From positions 1 to 64,000 of the forward strand of contig CAJXWZ010000011.1 in assembly GCA_913062815.1 (NCBI GenBank): 64,000 nt of DNA. Direction: 5' to 3'. Below the pieces are notes generated by a model. The model did no database searches, was not told the DNA's origin, and saw only the letters and a list, made by a program, of their open reading frames with translations. Positions within the stretch are counted from its first letter, which is position 1. The number at the start of each line of letters is the position of its first letter. A program made the position numbers and the translations under genes. This DNA comes from an uncultured Colwellia sp. Its GTDB lineage: Bacteria; Pseudomonadota; Gammaproteobacteria; Enterobacterales; Alteromonadaceae. Positions 1-10,075 of the stretch are shown here, one piece after another.

Positions 1-1976
1 GGGTAAGTGATCATGATACAAGAAAGGTTTTCGGCTAACTCTTCAGCTTTCGCTTTTAAGTCTTCCATATCAACGTTGCCTTGCTTGTCACATGCAACAA
101 CCACAACTTTCATACCAACCATTTGAGCTGACGCAGGGTTTGTACCGTGGGCAGAAGCAGGGATTAAACAAATATTACGGTGCGAATCACCACGGCTTTC
201 ATGGTATTTATGAATAGCAATTAGGCCTGCATATTCACCTTGTGCACCCGAGTTAGGCTGCATTGAAACTTTGTCGTAACCGGTTAATTCAACTAACCAG
301 TCGGCTAGTTCATTAATCATTTTTGTGTAGCCAACAGCTTGATCTAGTGGCGCAAAAGGATGCATATTGGCAAACTCAGGCCAGCTTACTGGCATCATTT
401 GCGCAGTAGCATTAAGCTTCATCGTACACGAGCCTAATGAAATCATTGAGTGATTCAAGGCTAAATCTTTATTTTCAAGACGCTTTATATAACGCAACAT
501 TTCTGTTTCGCTGTGATACGAATTAAATACAGGATGCGTTAGAATTTCAGTTTCACGTACCAGTGTTTCAGGAATAGAGCTTGAACCTTGGGTGACAATT
601 TGTGCGTCAAGCCCAGCTACATCTAAACCATGATCAGCGCCCAGTAAAATAGTAAACAGTTGTGCGATGTCTGCACGTGTTGTGGTTTCATCAATTGAAA
701 TGCTAATTTGACCTTCAACATCTGTACGTAAATTAGCACCAGAAATTAATGCACGCTCAACAATTTCGCTTTTATTGGCTACGTTAAAGGTTAAGGTATC
801 AAAATAGCTATTATGTATCGGTGCTAAACCTTTTACTCGCGTACCTGTTGCTAAAATATCAGCAAAACGGTGTATACGTGAGGCAATAGTTTTTAAGCCT
901 TTAGGACCATGATAAACCGCGTAGAAAGCGGCCATGTTGGCAAGTAAAACTTGTGCGGTACAAATGTTTGAATTAGCTTTTTCACGGCGAATATGTTGTT
1001 CACGTGTTTGCATAGCCATACGTAAGGCGTTGTTACCGCGAGTATCTTTAGAAACACCAATAATTCTGCCCGGCAATGAACGTTTGTATTTATCGCTAGT
1101 AGTGAAAAAAGCGGCATGTGGACCACCATAGCCCATAGGCACACCAAAACGCTGGCTTGACCCAATAACGGCATCAGCGCCTAATTCGCCTGGCGCTTTT
1201 AATAACACTAAGCTCATAATATCAGCAGCAACGGCAACAATACCTTTTTTGGCGTGAATTTTTTCAATTAGCTCACTAACGTCGGTTACTTCACCTGTTG
1301 CACTTGGGTATTGAATTAAGGCACCAAAAATATCATGCTCTGGTGCTTCATTTGCAGGTGCAATAATTACGTCGAAACCAAACATATCAGCACGTTGTTT
1401 AACTAAGTCGATAGTTTGTGGGTAAACATCACTTGAAATAAAGAATAAATTAGATTTTTTGTTTTTAGAAACACGCTTAGCAAGTGCCATCGCTTCTGCT
1501 GCTGCAGTACCTTCATCTAATAATGAAGCACTCGCTAACGGTAAGCCAGTAAGGTCAATACACATTTGCTGGTAATTAAGCAGAGACTCTAATCGACCTT
1601 GTGCAATTTCAGGTTGGTATGGCGTGTAAGCAGTATACCAGCCTGGGTTTTCTAGTACGTTACGCGCTATAACATTTGGTGTTAATGTACCGTAGTATCC
1701 TAAACCTATATAAGTTGTATTCACTTTATTTAAGCTAGCAACTGCTTTTAAGTCAGCTAATGCTTGAACTTCTGTTTTACTTTCACCAATGTCAGGCAGC
1801 TCAGACAAACGAATATCGTCAGGCACAATTTCATCAATTAACGCATCAATAGATTCTGCGCCAATATCATTTAGCATGGTTTGAGTTTGCGCTTCACTTG
1901 GTCCAATATGGCGGCGGATAAAATCTTGAGTTTGTTCTAACTCAACAAGTGAGTTAACAGGCGATTGAGAAGTCAT
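1..1976 (-). CDS. gcvP: Glycine dehydrogenase (decarboxylating), P protein of glycine cleavage; 3' end off the window
   Basis: PLP-dependent P protein of the glycine cleavage system; it decarboxylates glycine and passes the aminomethyl group to the lipoyl arm of GcvH in the cytoplasm. The frame is open from an ATG at 1976 ([19 protein letters not shown]) to the left edge, giving about 658 codons of a family that is usually about 950-960. The last visible part contains [15 protein letters not shown], typical of the C-terminal half. The PLP-binding lysine is expected further on and is not in the window. The ORF track misses this gene because no stop codon is present. It lies downstream of gcvT and gcvH on the same strand, but a terminator-like hairpin sits only about 27 bases before its start. 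Confidence 0.96.
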   Translation of the reverse strand, partial: MTSQSPVNSLVELEQTQDFIRRHIGPSEAQTQTMLNDIGAESIDALIDEIVPDDIRLSELPDIGESKTEVQALADLKAVASLNKVNTTYIGLGYYGTLTPNVIARNVLENPGWYTAYTPYQPEIAQGRLESLLNYQQMCIDLTGLPLASASLLDEGTAAAEAMALAKRVSKNKKSNLFFISSDVYPQTIDLVKQRADMFGFDVIIAPANEAPEHDIFGALIQYPSATGEVTDVSELIEKIHAKKGIVAVAADIMSLVLLKAPGELGADAVIGSSQRFGVPMGYGGPHAAFFTTSDKYKRSLPGRIIGVSKDTRGNNALRMAMQTREQHIRREKANSNICTAQVLLANMAAFYAVYHGPKGLKTIASRIHRFADILATGTRVKGLAPIHNSYFDTLTFNVANKSEIVERALISGANLRTDVEGQISISIDETTTRADIAQLFTILLGADHGLDVAGLDAQIVTQGSSSIPETLVRETEILTHPVFNSYHSETEMLRYIKRLENKDLALNHSMISLGSCTMKLNATAQMMPVSWPEFANMHPFAPLDQAVGYTKMINELADWLVELTGYDKVSMQPNSGAQGEYAGLIAIHKYHESRGDSHRNICLIPASAHGTNPASAQMVGMKVVVVACDKQGNVDMEDLKAKAEELAENLSCIMITY

Positions 1977-2002
1977 AACAGTTTCACTTAAATAATTTTA
2001 CT

Positions 2003-2039
2003 AATAAAAAGAAAGCCCCGAACAGTTTGTCAGAGGCTT
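2003..2039 (-). terminator. Intrinsic terminator-like hairpin between gcvH and gcvP
   Basis: Read on the minus strand, AAGCCTCTGACA and TGTTCGGGGCTT form a 12-position stem with one mismatch and two G-U pairs around a three-base loop, and are followed at once by TCTTTTTATT. This is a standard Rho-independent terminator shape. It lies after the gcvH stop and about 27 bases before the gcvP ATG, so it would separate gcvP from gcvTH or lower its expression. Stem and U-tract are seen directly; activity is inferred. Confidence 0.65.
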
Positions 2040-2090
2040 AATAGTAGTTTGTTAAGTCGCTTGGCGGCTTAACAGAGGTGCTTGCCAGAA

Positions 2091-2477
2091 TTACTCTTCA
2101 ATAGAGTTAGCGTAGCCTTCTGCATCGAGTAAGTCGTCTAACTCACGCGCATCTTCAAGTTTAATCTTGAATAACCAACCGTCACCAAAGGCATCAGAGT
2201 TAACTAGCTCTGGTGAATCTTCTAAATCTTCATTCACTTCAACAACTTTACCTGATACTGGTGCATAGATGTCTGAGGCCGCTTTTACTGACTCGGCTAC
2301 ACAAATATCGTCGCCTGTGCTTACTTCGTCGTCAACATCTGGTAGTTCAACAAATACCATATCGCCTAAAAGATCTTGTGCATGCTCTGTAATACCTACA
2401 GTAACGGTACCGTCACCTTCATTACGTACCCATTCGTGAGACGTTGCATATTTTAATTCTGAAGGAATATTGCTCAT
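2091..2477 (-). CDS. gcvH: Glycine cleavage system H protein
   Basis: Lipoyl carrier protein that shuttles the aminomethyl group between GcvP, GcvT and lipoamide dehydrogenase. The 128-residue length is normal for the family. The lipoylation site is seen in the motif [16 protein letters not shown], with the modified lysine at residue 65. The ATG is preceded by AGGAAAATAAAA, a reasonable ribosome binding site. It follows gcvT by 86 bases on the same strand, the usual gcvT-gcvH-gcvP order. A terminator-like hairpin follows the gene. Confidence 0.97.
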   Translation of the reverse strand: MSNIPSELKYATSHEWVRNEGDGTVTVGITEHAQDLLGDMVFVELPDVDDEVSTGDDICVAESVKAASDIYAPVSGKVVEVNEDLEDSPELVNSDAFGDGWLFKIKLEDARELDDLLDAEGYANSIEE

Positions 2478-2563
2478 TTTTATTTTCCTATTGGTTAAAT
2501 TCTTAAATAATAATTATTAGGTTAGCTGCTCACTTAATATAGAACATCTAAATATATTTTCAA

Positions 2564-3652
2564 TTAGAATACTTTTTTGCCGTTACGAACAAAACTTGGC
2601 TTAGTAACTTGAACTTTCACCAATTTTTTACGCATTTCAACTTCAACAATATCGCCAACTTTCACGCTACGAGGAACTCTAGCGAGTGCAACAGTGTGAC
2701 CTAATGTAGGTGAAAAAGTACCTGAAGTGATTTCACCTTCACCAAATGCTGTTACCACTTTTTGATGTGAGCGCAATACGCCTTTTGCTTCCATGACTAA
2801 GCCAACTAACTTAGGCTGGTCACCCGCGGCTTTTTGCGCGGTTAACACTTCTCGGCCAATAAAGTCGCGCTCTGTCGGTTCCCAGCTAATAGTCCACGCC
2901 ATGTTAGCCGCTATAGGAGAAACAGTTTCATCCATATCTAAACCATAAAGGTTCATACCGGCTTCTAAACGCAAGGTGTCACGGGCACCTAAACCACAAG
3001 GTGCAACACCGGCATCAAGTAATTTTTGCCAGAAGTCTTCAGCAGCAGTGTCTGGCACAATAACTTCATAGCCATCTTCACCGGTGTAACCTGTAGTAGC
3101 AATGAATAGTTCACCAACTTGCACACCAAAAAATGGCTTCATGCCTTCAACAGCAGCATTTTGTTCAGTTGTTAATAAAGTCGCTACTTTTGCTTTTGCT
3201 TGTGGGCCTTGTACGGCAATCATGCCAAATTCAGGGCGTTCTGTAATAGTAATATCAAAACCTGTTGATTGTTTCGTCATCCAAGCGAGGTCTTTTTCAC
3301 GTGTGGCTGAGTTCACAACTAAACGGTAATTAGTGTCAGAAAAGAAGTAAATAATTAAATCATCAATTACGCCACCCGCTTCATTTAACATACCGGTATA
3401 AAGTGCTTTACCTGCAACCTTCAACTTCTCTACATCATTAATAACTAAACGACGTAAAAAAGATTTAGCGTCTGTACCTTGTACATCAACAATGGTCATG
3501 TGAGAAACATCAAACATGCCCGCGTTTTGGCGAACAGCATTATGCTCTTCTATTTGCGAGCCATAATTAATTGGCATTTCCCAGCCGTGAAAATCAACCA
3601 TTTTAGCGCCAGAGGCGAGGTGCTTTGCATGTAGTACGGTTTTATTAGTCAT
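2564..3652 (-). CDS. gcvT: Aminomethyltransferase, T protein of glycine cleavage
   Basis: Tetrahydrofolate-dependent aminomethyltransferase that releases ammonia and forms methylene-THF from the GcvH-bound intermediate. The protein begins [27 protein letters not shown], the conserved N terminus of GcvT, and includes NVSHM-like FDVSHM and [10 protein letters not shown] motifs. The ORF track starts 14 codons earlier at 3694. I prefer the ATG at 3652, which has AGGTAG seven bases upstream and gives about 362 residues, close to the family length. It is the first gene of the gcv cluster. I see no glycine riboswitch upstream. Confidence 0.95.
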   Translation of the reverse strand: MTNKTVLHAKHLASGAKMVDFHGWEMPINYGSQIEEHNAVRQNAGMFDVSHMTIVDVQGTDAKSFLRRLVINDVEKLKVAGKALYTGMLNEAGGVIDDLIIYFFSDTNYRLVVNSATREKDLAWMTKQSTGFDITITERPEFGMIAVQGPQAKAKVATLLTTEQNAAVEGMKPFFGVQVGELFIATTGYTGEDGYEVIVPDTAAEDFWQKLLDAGVAPCGLGARDTLRLEAGMNLYGLDMDETVSPIAANMAWTISWEPTERDFIGREVLTAQKAAGDQPKLVGLVMEAKGVLRSHQKVVTAFGEGEITSGTFSPTLGHTVALARVPRSVKVGDIVEVEMRKKLVKVQVTKPSFVRNGKKVF

Positions 3653-3736
3653 AATTCTACCTAAAGGGTGACAAACAGATAACATTTGCGGCAATTATAG
3701 CCGTTGAAGTCTGCTGATTCAACAAGTATGAAAGCC

Positions 3737-3764
3737 ATTATACAAATATAAAACCGACTTAAAG
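3737..3764 (-). promoter_or_regulatory. Possible sigma-70 promoter of gcvT
   Basis: On the minus strand CTTTAA and TATAAT are separated by 16 bases, about 85 bases before the gcvT ATG. The -10 element is perfect and the -35 element is weak. The surrounding gap between ubiI and gcvT is long enough to hold an independent promoter, which fits known independent control of gcv operons. This is a visual match only. Confidence 0.35.
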
Positions 3765-3899
3765 GAAAAATCAGAATTTAATTTTCAAATCACCAGAAAA
3801 TTAAAATTTTAACCTAATCGCCCCTCTTTATTCGTTAAATAGCTGAGAAAAATTTTATAATTTTTTTCGCTATTAATTATGACTTAAACGTTGAAAGCG

Positions 3900-5147
3900 C
3901 TATTTCAACGCGGGCTTTGCTAATACAGGTAAGTCGCTTTTAAGCCCAAGCGCTTGTTCTATCATGAGTTTCTTAGCAGGTTTAATGTTATCGAGTAAAC
4001 TCATGCCAATACCACGAAGTAAGGTAAAGCCACTTTGCTGAATAGTAAAAGTTTGTTTTATTGCTTCCATTGCAACAATCATTTCTGTTGCTTCAGACTT
4101 TCGAAAGCGGGCGAAGGCTTTTAAGACTTTTTGATCAGCCAAGTCTTGCTCAGCTGACAAACTTGCTAAACTTTCAGCCAGCGCTGCCGCATCAAGCAAG
4201 CCTAAATTAACGCCCTGCCCCGCAAGAGGGTGAATAGTATGAGCCGCATCACCTATAAGCACCATTCGCTCTTTAACAAAGTCTTGTGCTAAGCGCATTG
4301 ATAATGGGTGAGTGAGGCGCTCACTTACAAGCTCAACAGTACCTAGCTTACCGTCAGTAGCTGCAGTAAGTGCTTTAGCAAAATCTACCGGGGCAAGTTC
4401 AATTAAGCGTTGAGCCTCTTCTGGGCTGGTTGAATAAACAATAGAACATACGTCGCCAGTGGCTGGAAACAACGGTAAAAAAGCTAAAGGCCCTGTGGGG
4501 AGAAACACTTGCCAAGCGGTATTTTTATGTCCTTGTGCGCATTTTACAGTGGCTACAATGGCATGATGATCATAATCTCTGGTGATCATAGGCATATCCA
4601 TTTGCTTTCTCAGCCACGAGTTAGCACCATCTGCGCCCACCACTAATTTAGCAATGAGTGGCATAGGTGCAGGCGAGTTTTCTGCTGCTGCAAAACTGGC
4701 AAAAACTTCACTATCGCCTGTGGCAATATTAGCTAAACGGCTTTGGGTAAAAAAGCTTATGCCTTCATCTAACTGCGCTTTTTGCCATAGCGCATTGCGA
4801 ATAACGTTATTCTCAATTATCCAGCCCAACTGCTCGTTGTGCACAAAACTGGTTAAATCGTCTACAGAAAAATCAAGTTTACCGACGCCGGCTTTATCCC
4901 AAATATGCATGTGCTGATACGCTTGGCTTCGTGTTTCAAGAATAGTTGCCCAAACATCTAGTTGTTCAAAAATTGTTTTACTGGCAACATTAATTGCGCT
5001 AACGCGCAGTTCGGCATTATCAGTTAGCTCGGATATCGGTAAAGTATCAGCAATAGCTATGGTCAAATTAGTGGTTTTTCTCAAGGCAAGTGCTAAGGTT
5101 AAACCCACCATGCCCGCGCCAACAATTAATACATCAAACTTTTGCAT
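3900..5147 (-). CDS. ubiI: FAD-dependent 2-octaprenylphenol hydroxylase, UbiI/VisC type
   Basis: Flavoprotein monooxygenase of ubiquinone biosynthesis (ring C5 hydroxylation in the E. coli paralogue). The N terminus has the FAD dinucleotide fold VLIVGAGMVGLTLALAL, and the second FAD motif GDAAHTIHPLAGQGVNLG lies near residue 297. The 415-residue length fits the UbiH/UbiF/UbiI/Coq6 family. The assignment as UbiI rather than UbiH rests on synteny: E. coli has pepP-ubiH-ubiI in this order before gcvT. It starts 6 bases after the ubiH stop, so the two are almost certainly cotranscribed. Confidence 0.88.
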   Translation of the reverse strand: MQKFDVLIVGAGMVGLTLALALRKTTNLTIAIADTLPISELTDNAELRVSAINVASKTIFEQLDVWATILETRSQAYQHMHIWDKAGVGKLDFSVDDLTSFVHNEQLGWIIENNVIRNALWQKAQLDEGISFFTQSRLANIATGDSEVFASFAAAENSPAPMPLIAKLVVGADGANSWLRKQMDMPMITRDYDHHAIVATVKCAQGHKNTAWQVFLPTGPLAFLPLFPATGDVCSIVYSTSPEEAQRLIELAPVDFAKALTAATDGKLGTVELVSERLTHPLSMRLAQDFVKERMVLIGDAAHTIHPLAGQGVNLGLLDAAALAESLASLSAEQDLADQKVLKAFARFRKSEATEMIVAMEAIKQTFTIQQSGFTLLRGIGMSLLDNIKPAKKLMIEQALGLKSDLPVLAKPALK

Positions 5148-5153
5148 GCTTGC

Positions 5154-6398
5154 TTAATATCCCATCAATTTATTTACTAAGGTATTTTTAAGGGGCGAAA
5201 AATAATTCATTACTTTTAGGCCTATATTTCTTCCGGCGATGAGTGGCGGCAAATCATTAGCAAACAAAGTCACAAGTGAATCTGTTAGCTCGATTACCTG
5301 CTTTTGGTCTAGCTGACGCAGCCTCGCATATTCATTTAGTAAGGCAAATTGACCAAGATCAATGTTTGCGCTTTCTTGGCTGTTTGCTAGCGACTCTTTC
5401 ACTAGCTTAGCCATTAATGCGACGTCACGTAAACCAAGATTAAAGCCTTGCCCGGCAATAGGATGAATGGTGTGAGCCGCATTGCCAATTAGCGCCATAC
5501 GATGATAGGTTTGCTGCTGAGCGAGCAATAACGACAAGGGGAATACGTCACGTTTACCTACCTGAGTAATTTCACCAAGCCAACTACCAAAAGCTTGTTC
5601 AAGTTGCTCACTAAATTGCGCGTCATCTAAGCCTTGCAATACTTCACTTTGCTGAGGTGTCATGGTCCAAACTAGTGAACATCTACTTTGACCATCTAAC
5701 GGTAACAGCGGCAACATTGCTAAGGGGCCAAACGCTGTGAATCGTTCAAATGCTTTGTTTTGATGGGGCTTTTGTGTGGCAACATTAGCAATTAACGCGA
5801 CTTGCTGATAATTACTTTGGCTACTTTGAATGCCGGCCATTTTTCTGCAAGGCGAATTTGCGCCATCACAAGCAAGCAATAAACTGGCAGCTATGCTTTG
5901 CCCTGAATTTAATTCAACCTTTACCTGATTAGCATGGTCTGGTGATTGCCAATGAATATGAGAAATTTGATCGGGATTAAACCACACAAGGTTACTTTGC
6001 TGTGCTAACTCTTTGAGTAAACCTCTACCTAGGGTCGCCATCTCAATAACGTAACCTAAGGCAGAAACACCCTGCTCATGAGCTTCAAGTCGTGCTTTAC
6101 CATAATGGCCGCGATCAGAAATATCTATTTTATCAATAGCACAGGCATATGCAGCCAAGTGTTGCCATGCGCCAAGTTCATGTAAGTAAGCAGCACTGCC
6201 ATGAGAAAGGGCTAGTACTCTATCGTCAAATAGCGATGGCTGGTCTTCTTGCTGTGTTGTTGGGTTTGCTTCAACAATAGCAATTGATAATAAGCTGCCG
6301 TCAGCTTTGGTTAATTTTGCTAGCCCTAATGCCATTAAGCAGCCTGATAAGCCACCACCAGATATTATTACGTCGACATTTTTAATACTGTTATCCAT
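5154..6398 (-). CDS. ubiH: 2-octaprenyl-6-methoxyphenol hydroxylase, UbiH type
   Basis: FAD monooxygenase of ubiquinone biosynthesis. It has the N-terminal motif VIISGGGLSGCLMALGL and the distal FAD motif GNAAHTIHPIAGQGFNLG near residue 300. Note GNAAH where the usual residue after G is D; GNAAH is also typical of UbiH proteins. The 414-residue length is normal. It lies between pepP (33 bases upstream) and ubiI (6 bases downstream), the conserved gammaproteobacterial arrangement. It is a paralogue of the next gene, and the split between UbiH and UbiI activities is inferred from gene order. Confidence 0.9.
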   Translation of the reverse strand: MDNSIKNVDVIISGGGLSGCLMALGLAKLTKADGSLLSIAIVEANPTTQQEDQPSLFDDRVLALSHGSAAYLHELGAWQHLAAYACAIDKIDISDRGHYGKARLEAHEQGVSALGYVIEMATLGRGLLKELAQQSNLVWFNPDQISHIHWQSPDHANQVKVELNSGQSIAASLLLACDGANSPCRKMAGIQSSQSNYQQVALIANVATQKPHQNKAFERFTAFGPLAMLPLLPLDGQSRCSLVWTMTPQQSEVLQGLDDAQFSEQLEQAFGSWLGEITQVGKRDVFPLSLLLAQQQTYHRMALIGNAAHTIHPIAGQGFNLGLRDVALMAKLVKESLANSQESANIDLGQFALLNEYARLRQLDQKQVIELTDSLVTLFANDLPPLIAGRNIGLKVMNYFSPLKNTLVNKLMGY

Positions 6399-6431
6399 AG
6401 TTTTTCTTCATCAGCCCATTGAAGGTACTTG

Positions 6432-7784
6432 CTATTTTTTAGCCGCCATCAATGCTTCAATATCAGCAACGGTTTCAGGAGAGTTGGCTGTTAAATTTTC
6501 ATAACCTTGCTCAGTAACAACAATATTGTCTTCAATACGTATACCTATACCACGCCACTGCTCAGCAATACTTATATCGTCTAAGGGCATATATAAACCT
6601 GGTTCAATTGTTAATGTCATACCGGGCGAAAATGCCCGCTGTTGCTCTCTGTTTTCATTGGTTTGGTAATCACCCACATCGTGAACATCTAAGCCCAACC
6701 AATGACCCAAGCCATGAATGAAATATTTTTTACAGGCTTTATCTTTTATTAACTCATCAAGATCGCCCGATAGGATCTCTAACTCAAATAAACCGGTTGT
6801 TAAGCTTTCATTAGCAATATCATTTAACTGCGCAAAAGTAACGCCTGGTTTAATCGCTGTAATTACGCGACTCTTAGCTGTTAACACCAATTGATATAAA
6901 GTTTTCTGCGGCTCGGTAAATTTACCACTTACTGGAAAAGTACGGGTAATATCTGCGGCATAGCCTGATAGCTCGCCACCAGCATCAATCAATAATAGTT
7001 CGTTATTAACTAACGGGGCATCGTTGTTGGTGTAATGCAAAATATTAGCGTTGTCTCCACCTGCTACTATGGTGGCGTAAGCTGCATAACGTGCGCCGTG
7101 GCGGGTAAACTCATGCAATATTTCGTTTTCTATTTGATACTCAAACACCCCTGCCGACGTTTTCTGCATCGCTCTTTGGTGCGCTAAACCTGAAATGTAA
7201 TTCACCTGACGCATTAATTCGATTTCATTGGCACTTTTAATTAGGCGCAAGTCATCAATAATAGGGCTGGCATCACAAACATGCGCAGGAGCTTTTAACC
7301 CTTGTCGACTTTTTGCTCGCACACTTGCTAAGAAGCTAAAAACTGTTGCCGACATTTTTTCATCGTTGAAACTAAAATATACCTTATCTATACCCGCTAA
7401 ATATTTTGCAACGCGTTCATTTTTTTCATCAAGGGTAAAGCATTGATCAAGCTGATACTGTTGGCAGGCTTTTTCCTGCCCTATTCTACGACCGTGCCAA
7501 ATTTCATGCATTTTATCTTTGGGTAGTGAAAATAGAATACTTTGCTGCTCGCCTGCCGCTTTGATTAAAAGCAACATAGCATCGGGTTCATTGAAACCGG
7601 TTAAATAATAAAAGTTCTTATTTTGGCAAAAGGCAAATTCAGTGTCGTTGCTACGAGTAACTTCATTGGCAGCACTAAAAAACGCAACACTATTATCAGC
7701 CATTTGATTGAAAAACTTGTTTCTGTGGCTAACAAATTCACTGATTGGCAGCGCCGAAATACCCGGTATATTCTGAATTGTCAT
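6432..7784 (-). CDS. pepP: Xaa-Pro aminopeptidase (aminopeptidase P II)
   Basis: Cytoplasmic dimetal peptidase that removes an N-terminal residue preceding proline. The N-terminal AMP_N-type domain (FFSAANEVTRSNDTEFAF, NFYYLTGFNEP) is followed by the M24 pita-bread domain. All metal ligands are visible: two Asp in LLIDAGGELSGYAADITRTF near residue 265, His in FIHGLGHWLGLDVHD near 355, and Glu in TIEPGLY and RIEDN near 393 and 418. The 450-residue length matches the E. coli enzyme. The ATG has AGAGG upstream. It is the second gene of the ygfB-pepP-ubiH-ubiI cluster. Confidence 0.95.
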   Translation of the reverse strand: MTIQNIPGISALPISEFVSHRNKFFNQMADNSVAFFSAANEVTRSNDTEFAFCQNKNFYYLTGFNEPDAMLLLIKAAGEQQSILFSLPKDKMHEIWHGRRIGQEKACQQYQLDQCFTLDEKNERVAKYLAGIDKVYFSFNDEKMSATVFSFLASVRAKSRQGLKAPAHVCDASPIIDDLRLIKSANEIELMRQVNYISGLAHQRAMQKTSAGVFEYQIENEILHEFTRHGARYAAYATIVAGGDNANILHYTNNDAPLVNNELLLIDAGGELSGYAADITRTFPVSGKFTEPQKTLYQLVLTAKSRVITAIKPGVTFAQLNDIANESLTTGLFELEILSGDLDELIKDKACKKYFIHGLGHWLGLDVHDVGDYQTNENREQQRAFSPGMTLTIEPGLYMPLDDISIAEQWRGIGIRIEDNIVVTEQGYENLTANSPETVADIEALMAAKK

Positions 7785-7793
7785 TGCTAGCCT

Positions 7794-8405
7794 CTAGTGA
7801 ATAGTATTATTGGAATCAATATTTGGTGTAGCACTAGTGCCTGTAGGTAATGTGCCTAATTCGCTGAAGCACAACAATGCTGAAATACGTACATATTCAC
7901 TGATTTCAAAAAATGCTTGTTCGGTGTCCTCATCTTCTTCCAATTCGTTTGACAGGTTAGCAATTTCGGCAAAATCCGTAATAACTTCTTTGACTTCACT
8001 TGAACTGACAGCATTATCTTTTTGTTGAATTCCAAAGCCTAAATTAAAACCTTGTACCCAATGGCCTAATGCATTACCTCGCTCAACAAGTGAATCGTCA
8101 TCATCAGGTACCATTAATTGAAAAGTGTAAGCATCATCTAAAATGTCTGTCCAAAGTTCACTAAACATTTGTTTGATCACTGCTTTAACCGCTTTGGGAA
8201 AGTCTTCATTGTTCTGAGTGGTAAAATCTAACATGTCATCTAGCAAGGCTACATAGCTTTGATCTTCAAAAGTAAAGCCGGCACAAACCAACCCAGTTAA
8301 CACACCATGAGCTTCACTGGCATGTACCTTAACGTTTTCAGAGGTAATGATGGCTTGTACACTAGCAAAGTCTAGCTTGTTATCGTTTGACGAGATATTG
8401 GTCAT
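7794..8405 (-). CDS. ygfB: YgfB/UPF0149 family protein
   Basis: Small acidic helical protein of the YgfB family (UPF0149), whose molecular role is poorly defined. The motif ALGHWVQGFNLGFG is characteristic, and the region HASEAHGVLTGLVCAGF matches the family N terminus. The 203-residue length is close to family members. It ends 9 bases before pepP, as in E. coli, and is divergent from zapA. The sequence upstream of its ATG has no strong ribosome binding site. Confidence 0.9.
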   Translation of the reverse strand: MTNISSNDNKLDFASVQAIITSENVKVHASEAHGVLTGLVCAGFTFEDQSYVALLDDMLDFTTQNNEDFPKAVKAVIKQMFSELWTDILDDAYTFQLMVPDDDDSLVERGNALGHWVQGFNLGFGIQQKDNAVSSSEVKEVITDFAEIANLSNELEEDEDTEQAFFEISEYVRISALLCFSELGTLPTGTSATPNIDSNNTIH

Positions 8406-8572
8406 GGTGAGACTCTATTTTGAAAAATTCTTTGTTGCTATCCTAACATTGCCCTCGTTAAAAGGCATGAAAATTCATAGAAAAATTGCCATTTGCTTGC
8501 AACAAGAAAGCAGCACAGTTATAGTGCGAATAATTATTGTATATTATTAATTATACTTGGAATTTTCTGCAA

Positions 8573-8881
8573 ATGCCTCAACGTACTGTTGAAATCAATG
8601 TTATTGATCGTAAACTAAAAGTTGCTTGTCCTATTGGCCAAGAAAGCGCTTTACTTAGTGCTGCCGCAGAATTGAGTGCGCGTTTAGCAAAAGTGAGCTC
8701 AAGTAAATCAATCGGTACGCCCGAACAAGCTATGTTAATGACCGCTCTCAATTTAACTAACGAGTTACTTGCTGCAAAACAACAACTCAAAGCAGAGCAA
8801 AAAGAAAACAAGCAAAAAATTGCATTATTGCAATCCACAATTGAGCAAGCACTGTCTCCTGCTAGTAAAAAACAAGCCTAG
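8573..8881 (+). CDS. zapA: Cell division protein ZapA
   Basis: Z-ring associated protein that promotes FtsZ bundling at midcell. The sequence begins MPQRTVEINVIDRKLKVACP, matching the ZapA N-terminal strand, and the C-terminal half is a long coiled coil rich in Gln, Lys and Glu (from about residue 60). The ORF track starts 12 codons earlier at 8537, but the ATG at 8573 gives the usual length of about 102 residues. It is divergent from ygfB, the conserved order. In enterics the 6S RNA gene follows zapA; here another ORF begins two bases after the stop. Confidence 0.93.
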   Translation: MPQRTVEINVIDRKLKVACPIGQESALLSAAAELSARLAKVSSSKSIGTPEQAMLMTALNLTNELLAAKQQLKAEQKENKQKIALLQSTIEQALSPASKKQA

Positions 8882-8883
8882 AA

Positions 8884-10041
8884 TTGTTGTTAAACAATAA
8901 ATTTAAAATCCTGTTTGTTGTTACCATTATAGCGATAGCATTCGTTGTAGTGATTAATTACTTACCGGTACACCCGCAACATATAAGCACTAAGCATAAA
9001 GACAGTGATGTTGTTACGGTAGCTCATGAAAATGTAGAGCAACCCGTACATGACAATGCACAATTCATTACCTCAACAACTGAAAAGCATCTTTTGCTGG
9101 CAAAGCAAAATAGGCTCAAAGACATGCTAAGCAGCTGCGAAAAAAACAATATTGAAGCGCAATACTCGCTCATTGAAAAAAAATTGAGCAATATTGCTAG
9201 TGCATTACAAAACAGTGACAAGCTTAAGGCTCGCTTCAATTCAACTATAATCACCGGCACTATTACCGATAAAAACAGATCCGCATTGTTTGATTATGTT
9301 GTTGAAAACCCTTATGACAAAGTTGCTTATAAATCGGCACTGAAAGAATGTGATAAACATATAAATTTACCACAATGTAAAAGCACACTATTTTCGTTAA
9401 ATAATATGCCTGATACGCAAAACGCAGCGACACTACTTGATATTGCCAGTATTGCTCTTAAGCAAGGCAACGAAGAAAAAGCTCATTTAGCTATTGAATT
9501 GGCAGCTAAAACCGCCAACTTTAACGAGTATTTTTTTGAGTATATTCAACGCTCTCAAGAAATTATCGCTAGCAACGCTTTTATTGGTTTTAATCAAAGC
9601 TTAATTATTTCTATTGGTAGGGCTGCGGCTGTGCCATCCAGCTTTTCAACCATTTTTAAATTTTGTAAAGATAGCCATAATGTAAGCGATATTTTAGTAG
9701 ATGCTTGTGGGAAAATAGGTGAGATCATGGAGCATCATAGCCATTCCTATATATCACAAGCACTAGGACAAGCTTTACAAGAAAATTATTTCAGGCAAAC
9801 AAATAATCAAAAAGCCTTAGAACAAACACAGCAAAGAAGGAAGCGACTTAACAATGCTTATAATACTTCTCTTTTCAATCAAGTATCTCAGCTAATACAA
9901 TTTGATGAAAAACTTGCCCGTTTATGGTTAACAACAGGTCTTGCGCTTGGTGAGAGTCAATCACAAGAAATTATTATTAAAGAAATTGATACGCTTATAG
10001 AAAACCCTGATTACAGCCCATGTCAGATCACTTTTCATTGA
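8884..10041 (+). CDS. Unknown membrane-anchored helical protein
   Basis: I do not recognise the family. The frame begins with two successive TTG codons (8884 and 8887), and the first in-frame ATG falls well after the hydrophobic segment, so a TTG start is likely although no clear ribosome binding site is visible. Residues about 8-27 (FKILFVVTIIAIAFVVVINYL) form one membrane span. The remaining 350 or so residues are predicted-looking helices with repeated Ala/Leu patterns that could be TPR- or Sel1-like, plus several Cys residues. It starts two bases after zapA and is probably cotranscribed with it. It occupies the place where the 6S RNA gene sits in many relatives. Confidence 0.7.
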   Translation: MLLNNKFKILFVVTIIAIAFVVVINYLPVHPQHISTKHKDSDVVTVAHENVEQPVHDNAQFITSTTEKHLLLAKQNRLKDMLSSCEKNNIEAQYSLIEKKLSNIASALQNSDKLKARFNSTIITGTITDKNRSALFDYVVENPYDKVAYKSALKECDKHINLPQCKSTLFSLNNMPDTQNAATLLDIASIALKQGNEEKAHLAIELAAKTANFNEYFFEYIQRSQEIIASNAFIGFNQSLIISIGRAAAVPSSFSTIFKFCKDSHNVSDILVDACGKIGEIMEHHSHSYISQALGQALQENYFRQTNNQKALEQTQQRRKRLNNAYNTSLFNQVSQLIQFDEKLARLWLTTGLALGESQSQEIIIKEIDTLIENPDYSPCQITFH

Positions 10042-10075
10042 GGAAAACGGTCTCATAAATAGTACTCAAGCCCGC

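Noticed and set aside
893-1174. ORFs on both strands inside gcvP (893-1174 and 934-1131)
   Set aside because: They lie in other frames of the intact gcvP reading frame, which has clear family motifs. They are shadows.
3653-3899. Glycine riboswitch upstream of gcvT
   Set aside because: The expected conserved glycine-aptamer blocks are not visible on the minus strand; only an AT-rich leader with a possible promoter is seen.
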